A DNA stretch of 64,000 nucleotides from NCBI RefSeq assembly GCF_947498515.1, contig NZ_CANMKO010000011.1, positions 82,967 through 146,966 on the forward strand, read 5' to 3'. The notes under the pieces were generated by a model, which saw nothing but the letters and a program-made list of their open reading frames with translations, had not been told where the DNA came from and ran no database searches. Below, one piece after another: positions 39,053-49,536 of the stretch. Origin of the DNA: an uncultured Pelagimonas sp. GTDB taxonomy: Bacteria; Pseudomonadota; Alphaproteobacteria; Rhodobacterales; Rhodobacteraceae. Position numbers and translations under genes: made by a program. Within the stretch, counting starts at the first letter, position 1. Each line of letters begins with the position of its first letter.

Positions 39053-41923
39053 ATGCCAGAGTTGAAACAGATCGAGGTGCGCGGTGCGCGCGAGCATAAC
39101 CTTAAGTCAATCGATGTGGATATTCCGCGTGATCAGCTGGTTGTGATTACCGGTCTGTCCGGGTCGGGAAAATCCTCTTTGGCCTTTGATACGATTTATG
39201 CCGAAGGACAGCGTCGCTATGTCGAAAGCCTAAGCGCATATGCGCGGCAATTCCTTGATATGATGGAGAAACCCGACGTTGATCATATCGCTGGCCTGTC
39301 CCCGGCCATCTCGATCGAACAAAAAACAACGTCGAAAAACCCGCGCTCCACCGTTGGCACGGTGACCGAAATTTATGACTATATGCGCTTGCTCTTTGCC
39401 CGCGTCGGCACGCCCTATAGCCCCGCCACCGGCCTGCCGATTGAGGCGCAACAAGTACAGGATATGGTCGACCGGGTTATGGGGATGGAAGAGGGCACGC
39501 GCGCCTATCTTCTTGCGCCGATTGTGCGCGACCGTAAGGGCGAGTATCGCAAAGAGTTCCTTGAGCTGCGCAAATCCGGTTTTCAGCGGGTGAAAGTCGA
39601 TGGCGAGTTTCATGAACTTGATGCGCCACCGACGTTGGACAAAAAGTTCCGCCACAATATCGATGTTGTGGTCGACCGGGTTGTGGTGCGCGAGGGCATG
39701 GAAACCCGTCTGGCCGATAGCTTCCGCACCGCTTTGGACCTGGCCGAGGGCATTGCGATTCTGGAAACCGCCCCCAAGGAAGGTGAGCCGGACCGCCTTG
39801 TTTTCTCAGAAAACTTTGCTTGTCCGCAGAGCGGTTTCACCATTCCAGAGATTGAGCCACGGCTGTTTTCCTTTAACGCGCCGTTTGGTGCCTGCCCGGA
39901 TTGCGATGGCCTTGGCAAAGAGCTGTTCTTTGACGAGCGGCTGGTGGTGCCGGATGTGACCTTGCAAATCGCGGATGGGGCATTGGCCCCGTGGCGCAAA
40001 GGCAAATCACCGTATTTCTTGCAAACCATTGATGCCATTGCCAAGCACTATGAGTTTGACAAAAAGTCACGGTGGAAAGACCTTCCTGCACATGTGCAAC
40101 AGGTGTTTTTGTTCGGGTCAGGGGACGAGGAAATCCAGTTCCGCTATGACGAAGGCGGCCGAGTTTACGAGGTTAAACGGGTGTTCGAAGGGGTGATCCC
40201 CAATATGGAACGCCGCTATCGCGAGACCGATAGCAATTGGATTCGCGAAGAGTTTGAACGCTACCAAAACAACCGGCCTTGCGCGGCCTGTGGTGGCTAT
40301 CGTCTGCGTCCCGAGGCGTTGGCGGTCAAGATTGGGGCCGGGGACGATCTTCGTCATGTTGGCCAAGTTGTTCAAATGTCGATCAAAGAGGCGTTCAACT
40401 GGTGTACTACGGTTCCCGAGGTTTTGACGGTTCAGAAAAACGAAATTGCCCGCGCTATCCTAAAGGAAATTCGCGAGCGGCTTGGGTTTCTCAATAACGT
40501 TGGTCTTGAATACCTGACGCTGTCGCGCAATTCTGGGACGCTTTCGGGGGGCGAAAGTCAAAGGATCAGACTGGCGAGCCAGATCGGCTCGGGCCTAACC
40601 GGGGTTTTATATGTCTTGGACGAGCCAAGCATCGGGTTGCACCAACGTGACAATACCCGCTTGCTCGACACGCTGAAAAACCTTCGGGATCAAGGCAATA
40701 CGGTGATCGTTGTCGAACACGACGAAGAGGCGATCCGCGAGGCGGACTATGTTTTTGACATTGGTCCGGGGGCCGGGGTGCATGGAGGGCAAGTGGTGTC
40801 CAAGGGCACACCGGATGAAGTCACTAACGATCCGGCGAGCCTAACCGGCCAATATCTCTCGGGGACGCGTGAGATCAGCATTCCGGCCAAGCGGCGCAAA
40901 GGAAACGGCAAAAAGGTTATGGTTGTCAAAGCGACGGGCAACAACCTGCGCAATGTGACCGCCGATTTCCCCTTGGGAAAATTTGTCTGTGTTACCGGTG
41001 TGTCGGGCGGGGGGAAATCCACGCTCACCATCGAAACCCTGTTTAAAACCGCGTCGATGGCATTGAACGGCGCGCGTCAGACGCCTGCGCCTTGTGAAAC
41101 CATCAAGGGGCTTGAACATCTGGACAAGGTGATCGACATCGACCAACGCCCAATCGGGCGGACACCGCGATCAAACCCGGCGACCTATACGGGCGCTTTC
41201 ACGCCAATCCGGGATTGGTTCGCCGGTCTGCCGGAGGCGAAGGCACGCGGTTATAAACCAGGGCGCTTCAGCTTCAACGTCAAGGGGGGCCGGTGCGAGG
41301 CCTGCCAAGGGGACGGTGTTATCAAGATTGAGATGCATTTCCTGCCCGATGTGTATGTGACTTGTGAGACGTGTCATGGGGCACGATACAATCGCGAAAC
41401 TCTTGAGATTCGGTTTAAGGGCAAAAGCATAGCCGACGTTCTTGATATGACGGTCGAAGATGCGCAGGAGTTTTTCAAGGCGGTGCCAACGATCCGTGAC
41501 AAGATGGATGCGCTGGCGCGTGTCGGCCTTGGCTATATCAAGGTCGGTCAACAGGCCACAACCCTGTCCGGTGGCGAGGCGCAGCGGGTGAAACTCTCGA
41601 AAGAACTCGCCAAGCGGTCGACGGGCCGCACGCTCTACATCTTGGATGAGCCGACAACTGGATTGCATTTCGAAGACGTGCGCAAGTTGTTGGAAGTGCT
41701 GCATGAACTGGTCGATCAGGGCAATACGGTGGTGGTGATTGAACACAATCTTGATGTTGTGAAAACCGCCGACCATATCATTGATATCGGCCCAGAAGGC
41801 GGCGATGGCGGTGGCGAAGTTGTTGCCGTTGGTACGCCTGAAAAGGTCGCCAAGGAACCGCGGTCGCACACTGGCCACTACCTTGCTCCGATGCTTGGAC
41901 TGGTTCGAGAAGCGGCGGAATGA
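39053..41923 (+). CDS. uvrA: Excinuclease ABC subunit A
   Basis: A 956-residue nucleotide-excision repair ATPase that recognises DNA damage with UvrB. It has two ABC modules: [13 protein letters not shown] near the start and [13 protein letters not shown] in the second half. Zinc-binding segments include CPDCDGLGK and [15 protein letters not shown]. The signature sequences are LSGGESQRI and LSGGEAQRV. The ATG at 39053 has GGGGGAC upstream and is preferred to a TTG 12 bp before it. It overlaps the patatin gene by 4 bp. Confidence 0.97.
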   Translation: MPELKQIEVRGAREHNLKSIDVDIPRDQLVVITGLSGSGKSSLAFDTIYAEGQRRYVESLSAYARQFLDMMEKPDVDHIAGLSPAISIEQKTTSKNPRSTVGTVTEIYDYMRLLFARVGTPYSPATGLPIEAQQVQDMVDRVMGMEEGTRAYLLAPIVRDRKGEYRKEFLELRKSGFQRVKVDGEFHELDAPPTLDKKFRHNIDVVVDRVVVREGMETRLADSFRTALDLAEGIAILETAPKEGEPDRLVFSENFACPQSGFTIPEIEPRLFSFNAPFGACPDCDGLGKELFFDERLVVPDVTLQIADGALAPWRKGKSPYFLQTIDAIAKHYEFDKKSRWKDLPAHVQQVFLFGSGDEEIQFRYDEGGRVYEVKRVFEGVIPNMERRYRETDSNWIREEFERYQNNRPCAACGGYRLRPEALAVKIGAGDDLRHVGQVVQMSIKEAFNWCTTVPEVLTVQKNEIARAILKEIRERLGFLNNVGLEYLTLSRNSGTLSGGESQRIRLASQIGSGLTGVLYVLDEPSIGLHQRDNTRLLDTLKNLRDQGNTVIVVEHDEEAIREADYVFDIGPGAGVHGGQVVSKGTPDEVTNDPASLTGQYLSGTREISIPAKRRKGNGKKVMVVKATGNNLRNVTADFPLGKFVCVTGVSGGGKSTLTIETLFKTASMALNGARQTPAPCETIKGLEHLDKVIDIDQRPIGRTPRSNPATYTGAFTPIRDWFAGLPEAKARGYKPGRFSFNVKGGRCEACQGDGVIKIEMHFLPDVYVTCETCHGARYNRETLEIRFKGKSIADVLDMTVEDAQEFFKAVPTIRDKMDALARVGLGYIKVGQQATTLSGGEAQRVKLSKELAKRSTGRTLYILDEPTTGLHFEDVRKLLEVLHELVDQGNTVVVIEHNLDVVKTADHIIDIGPEGGDGGGEVVAVGTPEKVAKEPRSHTGHYLAPMLGLVREAAE

Positions 41924-42807
41924 GCCAGCTTGGTTTGGCGCTGGGGTCTGGCGGTGCGCGCGGATGGTGCCATATCGGGGTGATCCGATCGCTGCAACGT
42001 CAGGGTGTCGAACCAATGGCCGTTGCCGGATGTTCTATGGGGGCCATGGTTGGGGCTGCTTGGGCGGCTGGTAAGCTGGATGCGCTGGAGAAACTGGCGC
42101 TCGAATTCACCCAATCCCAGCTGTTTTCACTCATGGACCCACATTTGGATCGCGGCGGCGTGTTGAGCGGCAAGGGTGTCGAAACCCTGTTGAGCGAGCT
42201 AGACTTGCCAGAGCGGATTGAGGATTTGCCAAAGCCATTTATGGCGGTGGCGACCGATATGGCGACCGGGCGGGAAATCTGGTTGATGGATGGGCCTTTG
42301 ATCCCGGCGGTGCAGGCTTCGGTTGCCATTCCCGGCATTTTTAGCCCGGTGCAACTACAGGGACGTTGGTTGATTGATGGCGGGTTGATTAACCCGGTGC
42401 CCGTATCGGCGGCGCGCGCTTTGGGGGCGCGGTCGGTCCTTGGGGTGAACCCTAGTGGGCGGGGCGGGAAGCCGATTTGGCAAGCCAATGAACCGGATTC
42501 CCTTTTGAGCCGCATAGGGTTGGAAGGCGTGCGCGATCAGTTGCCCGAGGCCTTGGAAAAGCTTTTGCCAGAACCATATACCGAGATGCGGGGGCCAAGC
42601 TATGCCGAAGTCATCAATGCGGCGATGGATGTGTTGACGGATTTTGTGCGCTCGACCCGGATTGCGGCCGACCCGCCGGACGTCATGCTAAACGCTGATC
42701 TGAAAGAGATCAAAGCGGGGGAACTATACCGTGCCCAAGCTGCAATCACCGAAGGTACGCGCATTTGTGATGCCGCAGAAGAGCAAATCGCGCGGTCTTT
42801 GTTCTAG
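41920..42807 (+). CDS. Patatin-like phospholipase (RssA type)
   Basis: A 295-residue patatin-fold hydrolase. The oxyanion loop is GSGGARGW (9-16), the nucleophile is Ser39 in GCSMG and the catalytic aspartate is Asp153 in DGGLINPVP. Length and the N-terminal [12 protein letters not shown] agree with RssA/YchK-type proteins. The ATGA overlap with uvrA indicates cotranscription and coupling; a functional link to DNA repair is not evident. Substrate unknown. Confidence 0.88.
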   Translation: MSQLGLALGSGGARGWCHIGVIRSLQRQGVEPMAVAGCSMGAMVGAAWAAGKLDALEKLALEFTQSQLFSLMDPHLDRGGVLSGKGVETLLSELDLPERIEDLPKPFMAVATDMATGREIWLMDGPLIPAVQASVAIPGIFSPVQLQGRWLIDGGLINPVPVSAARALGARSVLGVNPSGRGGKPIWQANEPDSLLSRIGLEGVRDQLPEALEKLLPEPYTEMRGPSYAEVINAAMDVLTDFVRSTRIAADPPDVMLNADLKEIKAGELYRAQAAITEGTRICDAAEEQIARSLF

Positions 42808-42854
42808 CGCGGCCGTGGTCGGATTGCCCTGACACGACCGCGCGAAAATGCGGT

Positions 42855-43046
42855 TTACTTTTTCATCGGGCAGGTGTTCATGCCAAACAGTTTGTAGGCC
42901 CCACAACGTCCGGCAAGACCGGTCAAAAGCGGAACAACACCAATCCACATCCAGACGCCATAGCCCATCAGAGCGCCAATAATCAGCAAAGCGCCAATCA
43001 CGATCCGGGCAACGCGGTCAATACCGCCAACATTTCTCTCAAACAT
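42855..43046 (-). CDS. DUF2892 (YgaP-like) membrane protein
   Basis: A 63-residue protein starting MFERNVGGIDRVARIVIG, with two short hydrophobic helices (LLIIGALMGYG and WMWIGVVPLLTGLAG) and GRCGAYKLFGMNTCPMKK at the end. This is the complete DUF2892 domain, related to the membrane domain of the YgaP rhodanese. Two cysteines near the C-terminus are conserved in the family. AAAGGA lies before the ATG. Function unknown. Confidence 0.85.
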   Translation of the reverse strand: MFERNVGGIDRVARIVIGALLIIGALMGYGVWMWIGVVPLLTGLAGRCGAYKLFGMNTCPMKK

Positions 43047-43127
43047 GTTATGTCCTTTCCTGTTGCGTTGCCGCAATCACTACATTCGAATGTTGGAATG
43101 CTATTTGATCTGTCGCAAGGCGAATAC

Positions 43128-43152
43128 AAAAAAGGGGCCCACGGGCCCCTTT
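43128..43152 (-). terminator. Intrinsic terminator of the HIBCH-MmsB gene
   Basis: Stem AAAGGGGCCC/GGGCCCCTTT (43131-43140 and 43143-43152) with, reading leftward, a T-run at 43133-43128. It lies 22 bp past the stop codon. Confidence 0.8.
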
Positions 43153-43174
43153 CTCACAGTCATGTGATGCTGTG

Positions 43175-45088
43175 TTAGTTGCGTCCGCGTTTTTCAAAAC
43201 GGGGCAACATGGCGCTAAAGTCGCGGCCCTGTCCGTCTTCGTTTTCGACAAATTCGGTATAAAGCGCTGTTGCGGCTTGGCCCATTGGCGTGTCGGCGTC
43301 TGCCGCTTCGGCGGCCTGTTGAGACAGGCGCAGATCCTTAAGCATCAGCTCGGCTGCAAAGCCGGGGTTGTAGTCATTGTCGGCTGGCGATGTTGGGCCA
43401 ACGCCGGGGGAGGGGCAATAGGCATTCATCGACCAGCTATAGCCCGATGAGGTGCTGACCACGTCAAACATTGCTTCGCGCGATAGGCCCAATTTGTCAG
43501 CCAAGGCAAAGGCTTCGCAGGTGCCGATCATGGTGACGCCAAGGATCATGTTGTTACAGATTTTGGCGGCCTGACCATTGCCGGATTCACCGCAATGAAC
43601 GGCCTTTTGACCCATGATATCAAAGAGAGGTTTTGCCGTTGCAAAGGCAGCATCCGAGCCACCAACCATAAAGGTCAACGTGCCACCAGCTGCGCCACCA
43701 ATCCCGCCCGAAACGGGGGCGTCCAAGGCACCAAGACCGGCCTCAGCCGCTTGGGCAGCGACATCGCGCGCGCTTTGGACGTCAACGGTTGAGCAATCGA
43801 GCAGAACCGCACCGGGTTTCATCGCAGGGATGACATCATTCGCAACGCTGCGCAGGATTGCCCCGTTGGGGAGCATGGTGATCACAACATCCGAGCCCTC
43901 TGCGGCGGCGGCGGCGCTTGCTGCGTTGCTGACCCCTTCGGCGGTGGCACCCGCAACGTCAAACCCAACAACCTCATGGCCTTCCTTGGCCAAATTAGCG
44001 GCCATCGGGGCCCCCATATTGCCCAGACCGATAAATCCGATTTTCATTCCGTCCTCCCTGAAATCCAACGCCTCTTTGCCAAGCGGCATCAGCATCTTGG
44101 ATACCGCAATAGCAGGCACATCCCCATCGGCAAATTGCCACTTGGGGGTTTTGTCTTTGTCGATGATTGCCGCACGAATACCCTCAAGGAAATCACCGTG
44201 CTCCATAACCCGGTGGCTCACTCGGTATTCAAGCTCAAGCGCTTTGCGTATGGTGAGTGACGGTCCGCGCAACCGGTGCAGCATTTCCGTGGTCAACGCC
44301 ATGGACAGCGGCGAGTTGCGGTTGAGCGCCTTGAGAGCTTTGGTCGCGACTTCGCCGTCGCTTGTGTTGAGCATATTGCGGATGTCGCCCAAACTCTCAC
44401 CTGCAAACAGCGCATCAATGTCGGTTTGCGCAGCGGCAAGGGGGCTATCGGGCGGCAATTGCGTTTGGTTTCGAATGGTGTTGGCGTCGCCGGTTTCGAT
44501 CAGAGTGGCTTTGATATCGTCCCAAAGGGCCTCTGGTGCATAGAAATCGGCAAACCCGGCATAGATGGCATCGCCAGGGCCCATCCGGCTGGCGGTGAGG
44601 CCGATGTATTCACCCAAACGCCCCGGCGCGCGCGACAAAAGATAAGTCCCACCGACATCCGGGATTAACCCGATCCCACATTCCGGCATGGCGATTTGGC
44701 TGGTGTCGCCAACAATGCGATAGCCGCCGTGACAGCCAACGCCGACCCCACCGCCCATCGTGAACCCTTGTAGAAAGCTGACAACTGGTTTGGGGTATTC
44801 CGCCAGTTTGGCGTTCATGCGGTATTCATCACGCCAGAACTTGCGCCCGAACTCGTAATTCCCCTCGGTGCCGGTGCGATACATTTCAGCAATGTCGCCC
44901 CCGGCACAAAAGGCTTTGGGGCCTTCTGCGTCAATGAGAACAAGGTCGACATCACTGTCCGACCGCCATTGGTCAATGGCGCGCTCAAGCGCGATGCACA
45001 TGTCATAAGACAAAGCATTCAACGCTTGGGGCCGGGTCAGTGTGATGCGGCCAGCACGGCCTTCCTTGCGGATATGAATATCGGCCAT
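43175..45088 (-). CDS. Fused 3-hydroxyisobutyryl-CoA hydrolase / 3-hydroxyisobutyrate dehydrogenase
   Basis: One uninterrupted 637-residue frame contains two valine-degradation enzymes normally encoded separately. Residues 1-347 are an enoyl-CoA-hydratase-fold protein of the HIBCH type (FCAGGDIAEMY; GGGVGVGCHGGYRIV; ECGIGLIPDVGGTYLLSR), releasing 3-hydroxyisobutyrate from its CoA ester. Residues 348-637 are a complete 290-residue MmsB-type dehydrogenase (MKIGFIGLGNMGAPM; SGGIGGAAGGTLTFMVGG; NGQAAKICNNMIL with catalytic Lys), giving methylmalonate semialdehyde. The junction retains AGGGAGG 8 bp before the internal ATG at 44047, so separate initiation of MmsB is possible. ATG 45088 avoids including a palindromic repeat. 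Confidence 0.85.
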   Translation of the reverse strand: MADIHIRKEGRAGRITLTRPQALNALSYDMCIALERAIDQWRSDSDVDLVLIDAEGPKAFCAGGDIAEMYRTGTEGNYEFGRKFWRDEYRMNAKLAEYPKPVVSFLQGFTMGGGVGVGCHGGYRIVGDTSQIAMPECGIGLIPDVGGTYLLSRAPGRLGEYIGLTASRMGPGDAIYAGFADFYAPEALWDDIKATLIETGDANTIRNQTQLPPDSPLAAAQTDIDALFAGESLGDIRNMLNTSDGEVATKALKALNRNSPLSMALTTEMLHRLRGPSLTIRKALELEYRVSHRVMEHGDFLEGIRAAIIDKDKTPKWQFADGDVPAIAVSKMLMPLGKEALDFREDGMKIGFIGLGNMGAPMAANLAKEGHEVVGFDVAGATAEGVSNAASAAAAAEGSDVVITMLPNGAILRSVANDVIPAMKPGAVLLDCSTVDVQSARDVAAQAAEAGLGALDAPVSGGIGGAAGGTLTFMVGGSDAAFATAKPLFDIMGQKAVHCGESGNGQAAKICNNMILGVTMIGTCEAFALADKLGLSREAMFDVVSTSSGYSWSMNAYCPSPGVGPTSPADNDYNPGFAAELMLKDLRLSQQAAEAADADTPMGQAATALYTEFVENEDGQGRDFSAMLPRFEKRGRN

Positions 45089-45121
45089 GGATGGATCCCT
45101 ATGGTCAGTCTGGGTGGGTAC

Positions 45122-45168
45122 AAAACGCGTGCACGCGTTTTGCAAATTCCGTGCACGGAATTTGGGGC
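45122..45168. repeat. Double-palindrome intergenic repeat, copy 2
   Basis: Two perfect 20-bp palindromes: 45122-45141 (AAAACGCGTGCACGCGTTTT) and 45144-45163 (AAATTCCGTGCACGGAATTT), separated by GC and followed by GGGGC. The second is identical to 1181-1200. The left bracketing GCCCC of copy 1 is missing. It lies between the acyl-CoA dehydrogenase stop and the HIBCH-MmsB start. Confidence 0.85.
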
Positions 45169-45181
45169 GCAGGTGGTGAGG

Positions 45182-46321
45182 TCAGCGCGCCAATAGGCTG
45201 CGGGCAACGATCAAGCGCATGATTTCATTGGTGCCTTCCAGGATTTGGTGCACCCGCAGATCTCGGACCAGTTTTTCGATCCCATAATCCGCCAAATAGC
45301 CATAGCCACCATGTAGCTGCAGACATTGATCCACCACCTTCGATCCCGCTTCGGTCACGAATTTCTTGGCCATGGCGCAATGTGCCGTGGCATCCGGGGC
45401 GTTGGTGTCTAGCTTCCACGCGGCTTGGCGTAGGAACACACGGGCCGCCTGAAGCTCGATCTCCATATCTGCGAGGCGGAATTGGAGCGCTTGGAACTGA
45501 TCGATGCTTTTACCAAAGGCTTTGCGTTCGGACATATATTGCAGCGTTGCGTTCAACCCGGCCTGCGCGGCACCAAGAGAACAGGCCGAAATATTCAAAC
45601 GCCCGCCGTCAAGACCCGCCATGGCATATTTGAAACCGTGGCCTTCGTCGCCAACCAGATTGTTGATAGGGGTCAAGCAGTTGTCGAATTGAACCTCGGC
45701 GGTGGGTTGCGATTGCCAGCCCATCTTCTTCTCATTGGCGCCAAAGCTGAGCCCTTCGGCCCCGTCTTCGACAACAACGGTTGAAATCCCCTTGGGGCCA
45801 TCGTCGCCAGTGCGGCACATCACGACGTAGGCGTCTGAGTAACCTCCGCCCGAGATAAAGGCCTTGGACCCGGTAAGCCGGTACCCTTCGTTGGTCTTTT
45901 CGGCGCGGGTTTTAAGCGCTGCGGCGTCCGAACCGGAACCGGGTTCGGTTAGGCAGTAGCTCAGCACCGTTTCCATGGTCATCGCCTTGGGAAGGATGCG
46001 AGATTTAATCTCTTCGTTGCCGAATTTGTCGATCATCTTGGCGCACATGTTGTGGATCGATAAGAATGCCGCAACAGAGGGACAAGACATTGACAAAGCT
46101 TCAAAAACCAACGTTGCATCAAGGCGCGTTAGGTCAGACCCACCGCTTTCCTCGGAAACATAAAGCCCGCCAAATCCGAGCGCGGCAATTTCTGGCCAAA
46201 GCTCCTTTGGGATGGTGCCTTCGGCTTCCCATTTTTGCGCATTGGGCGCGATATTGTCCTGACCAAATGCATAGGCCATGTCGAAAATTGCGCTTTGTTC
46301 TTCAGTGAGAGCAAAATCCAT
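45182..46321 (-). CDS. Acyl-CoA dehydrogenase, probably isobutyryl-CoA dehydrogenase
   Basis: A 379-residue FAD-dependent acyl-CoA dehydrogenase. SYCLTEPGSGSDAAALKTRA and the C-terminal LQLHGGYGYLADYGIEKLVRDLRVHQILEGTNEIMR are diagnostic of the family. Location directly upstream of the HIBCH-MmsB gene, with mmsA nearby, suggests isobutyryl-CoA as substrate (valine catabolism). AAGGAGGAG precedes ATG 46321. It is separated from the downstream gene only by the palindromic repeat, so the pair is probably cotranscribed. Confidence 0.9.
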   Translation of the reverse strand: MDFALTEEQSAIFDMAYAFGQDNIAPNAQKWEAEGTIPKELWPEIAALGFGGLYVSEESGGSDLTRLDATLVFEALSMSCPSVAAFLSIHNMCAKMIDKFGNEEIKSRILPKAMTMETVLSYCLTEPGSGSDAAALKTRAEKTNEGYRLTGSKAFISGGGYSDAYVVMCRTGDDGPKGISTVVVEDGAEGLSFGANEKKMGWQSQPTAEVQFDNCLTPINNLVGDEGHGFKYAMAGLDGGRLNISACSLGAAQAGLNATLQYMSERKAFGKSIDQFQALQFRLADMEIELQAARVFLRQAAWKLDTNAPDATAHCAMAKKFVTEAGSKVVDQCLQLHGGYGYLADYGIEKLVRDLRVHQILEGTNEIMRLIVARSLLAR

Positions 46322-46344
46322 GGGCTCCTCCTTCCGGCATGAAT

Positions 46345-46358
46345 TGAACACTTGTTCA
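46345..46358. promoter_or_regulatory. Candidate operator upstream of the acyl-CoA dehydrogenase
   Basis: TGAACA-CT-TGTTCA is a perfect 14-bp palindrome starting 24 bp upstream of the start codon. The half-sites TGAAC...GTTCA match the TetR operators at 17736-17805, but the spacing here is four bases rather than three, so a different TetR-type repressor is more likely. Confidence 0.4.
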
Positions 46359-46485
46359 TAACTTGTCGGAACAGAGATGTGATTGCAAGGGTTTTGAGCG
46401 GTGCAATCCGCGAAACTACCATGTTTGCGTCGGACAAATGTCTAGAAAAGCCTGTTCAGCAACGTAGAGTGAAAACATCGTCAAA

Positions 46486-46530
46486 CGGGGGGCAGCCCCC
46501 GGACCCCCGGGATATTTTCGGAAAGAAGAA
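46486..46530 (+). repeat. GC hairpin plus CCCGGGATATTT-type repeat, copy 3
   Basis: Hairpin CGGGGG-GCAG-CCCCCG (46486-46501) precedes CCCGGGATATTTTCGGAAAGAAGAA at 46506-46530. It ends 12 bp downstream of the glycosyltransferase stop (leftward gene). Confidence 0.8.
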
Positions 46531-46542
46531 ACGAAAAGGGCG

Positions 46543-47682
46543 TTATCGTGCCGGGCAGAGCGTTTTTAGAATGGTGTTTTCAACCTTTTCCAACAAAATG
46601 GCGTTGTCGAACTTGGCTTCGGCGGTTTTGCGCGCCGCCAATGTCATGGCCGAGCGATCGGGCATGTCGAGAACTTGGGTGATCCGGTTTGAAAACCTGT
46701 CTTCGTCCCATTCAGGAACCAGCAATCCGTTCACACCATCCTCAACCGCTTCTGGGATGCCGGCGTGATAGGTGGAAATGGTGATACACCCACAGGCCAG
46801 CGCCTCTTGGATGGCGGTCGGAAGGCCTTCGGTATTGCCATCTTTGGCGGTGATGGAATGCTGAAGGAAGGTTTCCGTTACCTGAAGATGTTTGCGGACC
46901 TCATCATGGGGGAGGGCCCCGGTAAAGGTGATTTGATCCGCAATGCCAAGATCGGCGGCCATGGTTTTACAGGTCTCGAGCAACGGGCCGTCACCGATGA
47001 ACGTCAGATGGGCATCACGCCCTTGCGCGGCCTTGGCAAAGGCCCGCAAGGTGACCTGAGGGGCCTTTTTTTCCACCATGCGACCCACGGCCAAAAAACT
47101 TCCGGGGCGTTTTTCCAACGGGGTAAACAGGCGGACGTTGACACCGGAGGGCACCACATGGGCATTGGGGTGGGACACGCCATGTTTGGCGAGGTTGTCC
47201 AACAAAAATTGGCTAACGGAAAACATACCGGCAAGGCGTGGCATCATCAATTTGTAAGAGCGCACCCGTTGCGCCGAGCCGAGCGCGCGGCTGGCATCGG
47301 TTCCGCGCCAATAAGTGAACACTGGGATTCCCATGTCGTTGCCGAGTTTGGCCATCACCAAAGCTTGGGTGCCAAATTCCGCCAAGATCACATCGACCTT
47401 TTGGGTTCGGAGCCAGTTGATAAGTTGGCGACGATTGGCCCCGAAAGGCAGACGCGAAGTGCCATGGCACGCGGCCCCGGCCACAGCGGCGAAAGGGGCC
47501 AAGAGTTTGTCACCCAAAGACAGGGGCGCACGTCGGGTAAACAGAGGTTTTCCATAGGGGTCTTGGCCGTTGTGGCGACCGCAAACAACCACCGTATCGC
47601 CGCCAAACAAATGTTCGATATGGCGATTGATAAAGGTTTCGCCCATGATGAAATAGTCGGAGGTGACGATAGCCGTGCGCAT
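46543..47682 (-). CDS. GT4-family glycosyltransferase
   Basis: A 379-residue GT-B fold glycosyltransferase. The C-terminal GT4 domain has FLAVGRMVEKKAP, HLTFIGDGPLLE and EGLPTAIQEALACG, the E-x7-E nucleotide-sugar motif. No membrane anchor is present. Its upstream neighbour is a YbdK-type ligase with 65 bp between. Sugar and acceptor unknown; it could act in exopolysaccharide or glycolipid synthesis. Confidence 0.88.
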   Translation of the reverse strand: MRTAIVTSDYFIMGETFINRHIEHLFGGDTVVVCGRHNGQDPYGKPLFTRRAPLSLGDKLLAPFAAVAGAACHGTSRLPFGANRRQLINWLRTQKVDVILAEFGTQALVMAKLGNDMGIPVFTYWRGTDASRALGSAQRVRSYKLMMPRLAGMFSVSQFLLDNLAKHGVSHPNAHVVPSGVNVRLFTPLEKRPGSFLAVGRMVEKKAPQVTLRAFAKAAQGRDAHLTFIGDGPLLETCKTMAADLGIADQITFTGALPHDEVRKHLQVTETFLQHSITAKDGNTEGLPTAIQEALACGCITISTYHAGIPEAVEDGVNGLLVPEWDEDRFSNRITQVLDMPDRSAMTLAARKTAEAKFDNAILLEKVENTILKTLCPAR

Positions 47683-47747
47683 ATGGGATCCCTTTGGTCG
47701 GACGCGGTCTTATCGCTGGCACAGCGCGGCTCTGCAAGGGTGAGAGA

Positions 47748-48875
47748 TCACAGGCCGCTGTGAAATTCCTCGATCAGATGTTGCACAACCGCGCGCATTT
47801 GGCCGGTGTTGTCGCCGCCTTGTTTTTGCGCGTCTTTGAAAACCGCACGTTGGCGCACCGATGAATTACCATGCTGAACAATCACTGCGGCCCGCTCAAT
47901 TTCGGGCCGACACCCCAAGGCATCCGCATCTTCGCCAAGCAGATCAATCAATTCATCCGTCAAAGATGAAAACGGTTCGATCTTTGCGGCACCAAAGTCA
48001 ATCAACCCTTCGGATGTGCCATAGCGTTGGGCGCGCCACCGGTTTTCACCGATCAAAAAGCGATCATATATCCGCCACCGTTGGTTTTTCACTCGCAAAC
48101 GCCAGAGCATCCGCATCAAACATTGGTTGAGTGCGGCCAAGGTCAGGGTGTCTTCCATCCGCGGCTGGACATCCATAATCCGGGTTTCAAGTGTCGGAAA
48201 ACGCGAAGACGGGCGCAAATCCCACCAGATGCGCGAACTGTCTTCGATAACACCGAGATCAATCAGGATCTGAACCGAGCGTTCATAATCGCTCCAGCTT
48301 TCAAAATGTGGCGGCAGGCCAGTACGGGGGAGGTTGTCAAAAACCGAAATCCGATAGGAGGCAAGCCCGCTATCCCGCCCATTCCAAAACGGTGAAGAGG
48401 TCGACAAAGCCAACAAATGTGGGAGGAAATAGCTCATCTGGCGCATAAGGTCGGCGCGCATTGGGTCATCGCTTAGGCCGATATGGACATGCATCCCACA
48501 GATCAGCATCCGCCGCACAACGCCGCCCAAATCGCGATCAAGCTCATTGTAGCGTTGTTTGTTGGTGTGATGTTGGGCCTTCCAATCGGCAAAAGGATGG
48601 CACGAGGCGGCAATCGGGGCCAGTCCGTAAACGGCGGCATGTTTGGCAACGCCCGCCCGCAACCGGCGGAGATCGTCGCGCGCTTCTGAGATGTTGGCAC
48701 AGGGCTTTGTGCCGATCTCGATCTGGCACTGAAGGAATTCTGGGCTGACCTGATCTTGTAAATCCGCCGCACAGGCCGCCATCAAACCATCCGGGGCCTC
48801 GACCAACGCTCCGCTTTGCGGATCAACCAATAGGTATTCTTCTTCAATACCGAGCGTAAATTCAGGTTGTGCCAT
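47748..48875 (-). CDS. YbdK-type carboxylate-amine ligase (glutamate-cysteine ligase 2 family)
   Basis: A 375-residue protein. [20 protein letters not shown] is the family N-terminus, [12 protein letters not shown] carries metal/substrate residues, and the [11 protein letters not shown] and [22 protein letters not shown] segments agree with GCS2/YbdK proteins, which have weak gamma-glutamylcysteine synthetase activity in E. coli. Its substrate is not known. ATG 48875 is preceded by GGGGGAAAGG. A longer frame to 48926 adds non-homologous residues. A tandem array of small paralogues lies just upstream. Confidence 0.87.
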   Translation of the reverse strand: MAQPEFTLGIEEEYLLVDPQSGALVEAPDGLMAACAADLQDQVSPEFLQCQIEIGTKPCANISEARDDLRRLRAGVAKHAAVYGLAPIAASCHPFADWKAQHHTNKQRYNELDRDLGGVVRRMLICGMHVHIGLSDDPMRADLMRQMSYFLPHLLALSTSSPFWNGRDSGLASYRISVFDNLPRTGLPPHFESWSDYERSVQILIDLGVIEDSSRIWWDLRPSSRFPTLETRIMDVQPRMEDTLTLAALNQCLMRMLWRLRVKNQRWRIYDRFLIGENRWRAQRYGTSEGLIDFGAAKIEPFSSLTDELIDLLGEDADALGCRPEIERAAVIVQHGNSSVRQRAVFKDAQKQGGDNTGQMRAVVQHLIEEFHSGL

Positions 48876-48947
48876 GCCTTTCCCCCACTTTGGTTCAAGT
48901 TTGGGCGGATCGCAGGCGTCGTGCAAGGGGCAGGTTTTGATTTTCGT

Positions 48948-49349
48948 CTAGAGGTCTGACAAATGCGTCGCGGCAATTCCGAATGTCTTGAGCGCGTCTT
49001 TTTCGCTGCGCACCACAAGAACATCGTAAGGAAATTTGTCGGCCCCTAATTGTTGGTACATGCGCGCCATTCCGTAAACGACCTCTGAGGTCGCCACTAA
49101 AACACATCTGCTGCGTTTGATTGTCTTTACGCGGTTGGCCGTGTTGTCGACAAACCCGCTCATCTCTTTGAATTTCGCATCAACCTCGGTGACACCTGAT
49201 AGGTCGATGATCTGCTCATAGCCATTTTCAAACAATGGATCAGCCAAATACGCCTTTGTGGTCTTTTCGGCCGTTTCGGGCGCGAAAACGCCAGTGAACG
49301 TCAATACGATGAGGCGGTGTTGGGGGTAGATTGCGTAGTTGGCTGACAA
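48948..49349 (-). CDS. Small STAS/SpoIIAA-like paralogue A
   Basis: A 133-residue protein of a family with four more members in this window. Shared positions are a Gly near residue 20 (TFTGVF), a LIDLS-like strand (IIDLSGVTEVD), a helix motif VVYGMARMYQQL (about 90-101) and a C-terminal VVRSEKDALKTFGI. The predicted alternation of strands and helices is like that of STAS or SpoIIAA-like folds, but no diagnostic catalytic or phosphorylation residue could be recognised. It uses a TTG start, preceded by GAGG 7 bp away, because no ATG fits. It is last in a leftward array. Confidence 0.7.
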   Translation of the reverse strand: MSANYAIYPQHRLIVLTFTGVFAPETAEKTTKAYLADPLFENGYEQIIDLSGVTEVDAKFKEMSGFVDNTANRVKTIKRSRCVLVATSEVVYGMARMYQQLGADKFPYDVLVVRSEKDALKTFGIAATHLSDL

Positions 49350-49536
49350 TGAGAAACCTCTGAGTGTCGTAGCTGTTTCCTAGAGAACGGACCTTAGTAC
49401 CTAAAGTGTCTTGAGGTTGTTTCAACCAGAAAACCCTTGGGCCAAACCCTTGGATCACAGGAACGGGGATGACATCATCAATTCTTGAACACCAACGAAG
49501 CAACCATGCCTTTGGAGTCAGGCACGTCTCTTATAC

